Below are positions 5,403 through 5,528 of a stretch of 5,528 bases of DNA, piece by piece; position 1 is the stretch's first letter, and every line of letters begins with the position of its first letter. The notes below the pieces were generated by a model that was not told the DNA's origin, made no database searches, and saw nothing but the letters and a program-made list of their open reading frames with translations. The position numbers were made by a program, and so were the translations under genes. Source of the DNA: Desulfobacteraceae bacterium (GTDB lineage Bacteria; Desulfobacterota; Desulfobacteria; Desulfobacterales; Desulfobacteraceae); contig WFQS01000301.1 in the NCBI GenBank assembly GCA_015486915.1, positions 1-5,528 on the forward strand, written 5' to 3'.

Positions 5403-5528
5403 AATAATAATTTAAGGTCAATTGAACAATGCTTCCATACTTAGGATCGAAAATTTTATAAGTTGAACGAAATTGCTTGTCTTCCGGCCCATCTACTTCG
5501 TTGCATCAAAGGCCGAATACGTTGAGTA
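5401..5528 (-). CDS. 3' end of an upstream outer-membrane barrel gene, possibly disrupted
   Basis: The minus-strand frame ending at TAG (5403-5401) encodes a tail that reads KQFRSTYKIFDPKYG then SIVQLTLNYY. The alternating hydrophobic end and the terminal tyrosine are typical of the last strand of an outer-membrane barrel. The stop lies in the DUF1302 ribosome binding site, which supports a real cotranscribed gene. In this frame a TGA occurs at 5508-5506, with LNVFGL before it and CNEVDGPED after it. A neighbouring frame reads YSTYSAFDATK from the edge to a TAG at 5495-5493, so a one-base frameshift is an equal explanation. Only about 40 codons are visible, so the family cannot be named; another DUF1302-like, porin or TonB-type barrel would all fit. 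Confidence 0.5.

Noticed and set aside
5470..5508. Selenocysteine recoding at the TGA at 5508-5506
   Set aside because: No SECIS-like hairpin is evident in the bases just downstream, and an outer-membrane barrel tail is an unlikely selenoprotein; mutation or frameshift is simpler.

Overview
The window carries two minus-strand gene pairs separated by a 576-base non-coding stretch of unusual content. The organism is probably an anaerobic member of the Desulfobacterota (former deltaproteobacteria; Desulfobacter/Desulfobacula-type sulfate reducers). This is inferred from the moderately AT-rich DNA, the Gram-negative outer-membrane proteins, the DUF1302/DUF1329 pair and the TSUP/DUF364 pair. Taxonomy was not tested by any search.

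Layout from left to right: (1) Positions 1-367 are a probable convergent intergenic region. A few codons of a possible plus-strand gene end at 35. They are followed by two strong inverted repeats (79-125 and 120-179) that share a GCAGTT arm, so they could form competing hairpins. (2) Positions 368-1940 hold a tight two-gene minus-strand operon: a TSUP (TauE/SafE-like) membrane permease at 1101-1940, then a DUF4213/DUF364 protein at 368-1090 (putative heavy-metal chelation family). The ribosome binding site of the second gene overlaps the stop codon of the first. (3) Positions 1941-2516 hold no convincing protein gene. They contain three clear copies and one decayed copy of a structured repeat. 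Its core hairpin, C-N-GCC-ATGA-GGC-N'-G, keeps the ATGA loop while one stem pair varies in a compensated way. A bipartite hairpin at 2180-2228 may be a minus-strand terminator, and a 42-codon plus-strand reading frame lies downstream of the last repeat. (4) Positions 2517-5390 hold the second pair: a DUF1302 outer-membrane beta-barrel protein (3879-5390), then a periplasmic DUF1329 protein (2517-3803). (5) The right edge (5401-5528) carries the 3' end of another probable outer-membrane barrel gene. Its stop codon sits inside the DUF1302 ribosome binding site. It has an in-frame TGA or a frameshift just inside the window.

How the genes may work together: DUF1302 and DUF1329 are a well-known co-occurring pair. 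They are thought to move hydrophobic compounds across or within the envelope, often beside RND/MMPL-type pumps, and a third barrel gene upstream would fit one envelope operon. The TSUP/DUF364 operon may couple export or import of a small sulfur-containing or organic anion to a cytoplasmic metal- or ligand-binding protein. The substrate cannot be read from the sequence.

The most novel candidate in the window is the covarying repeat array between the two operons. It may be a small family of structured RNAs or a REP/MITE-like mobile element.
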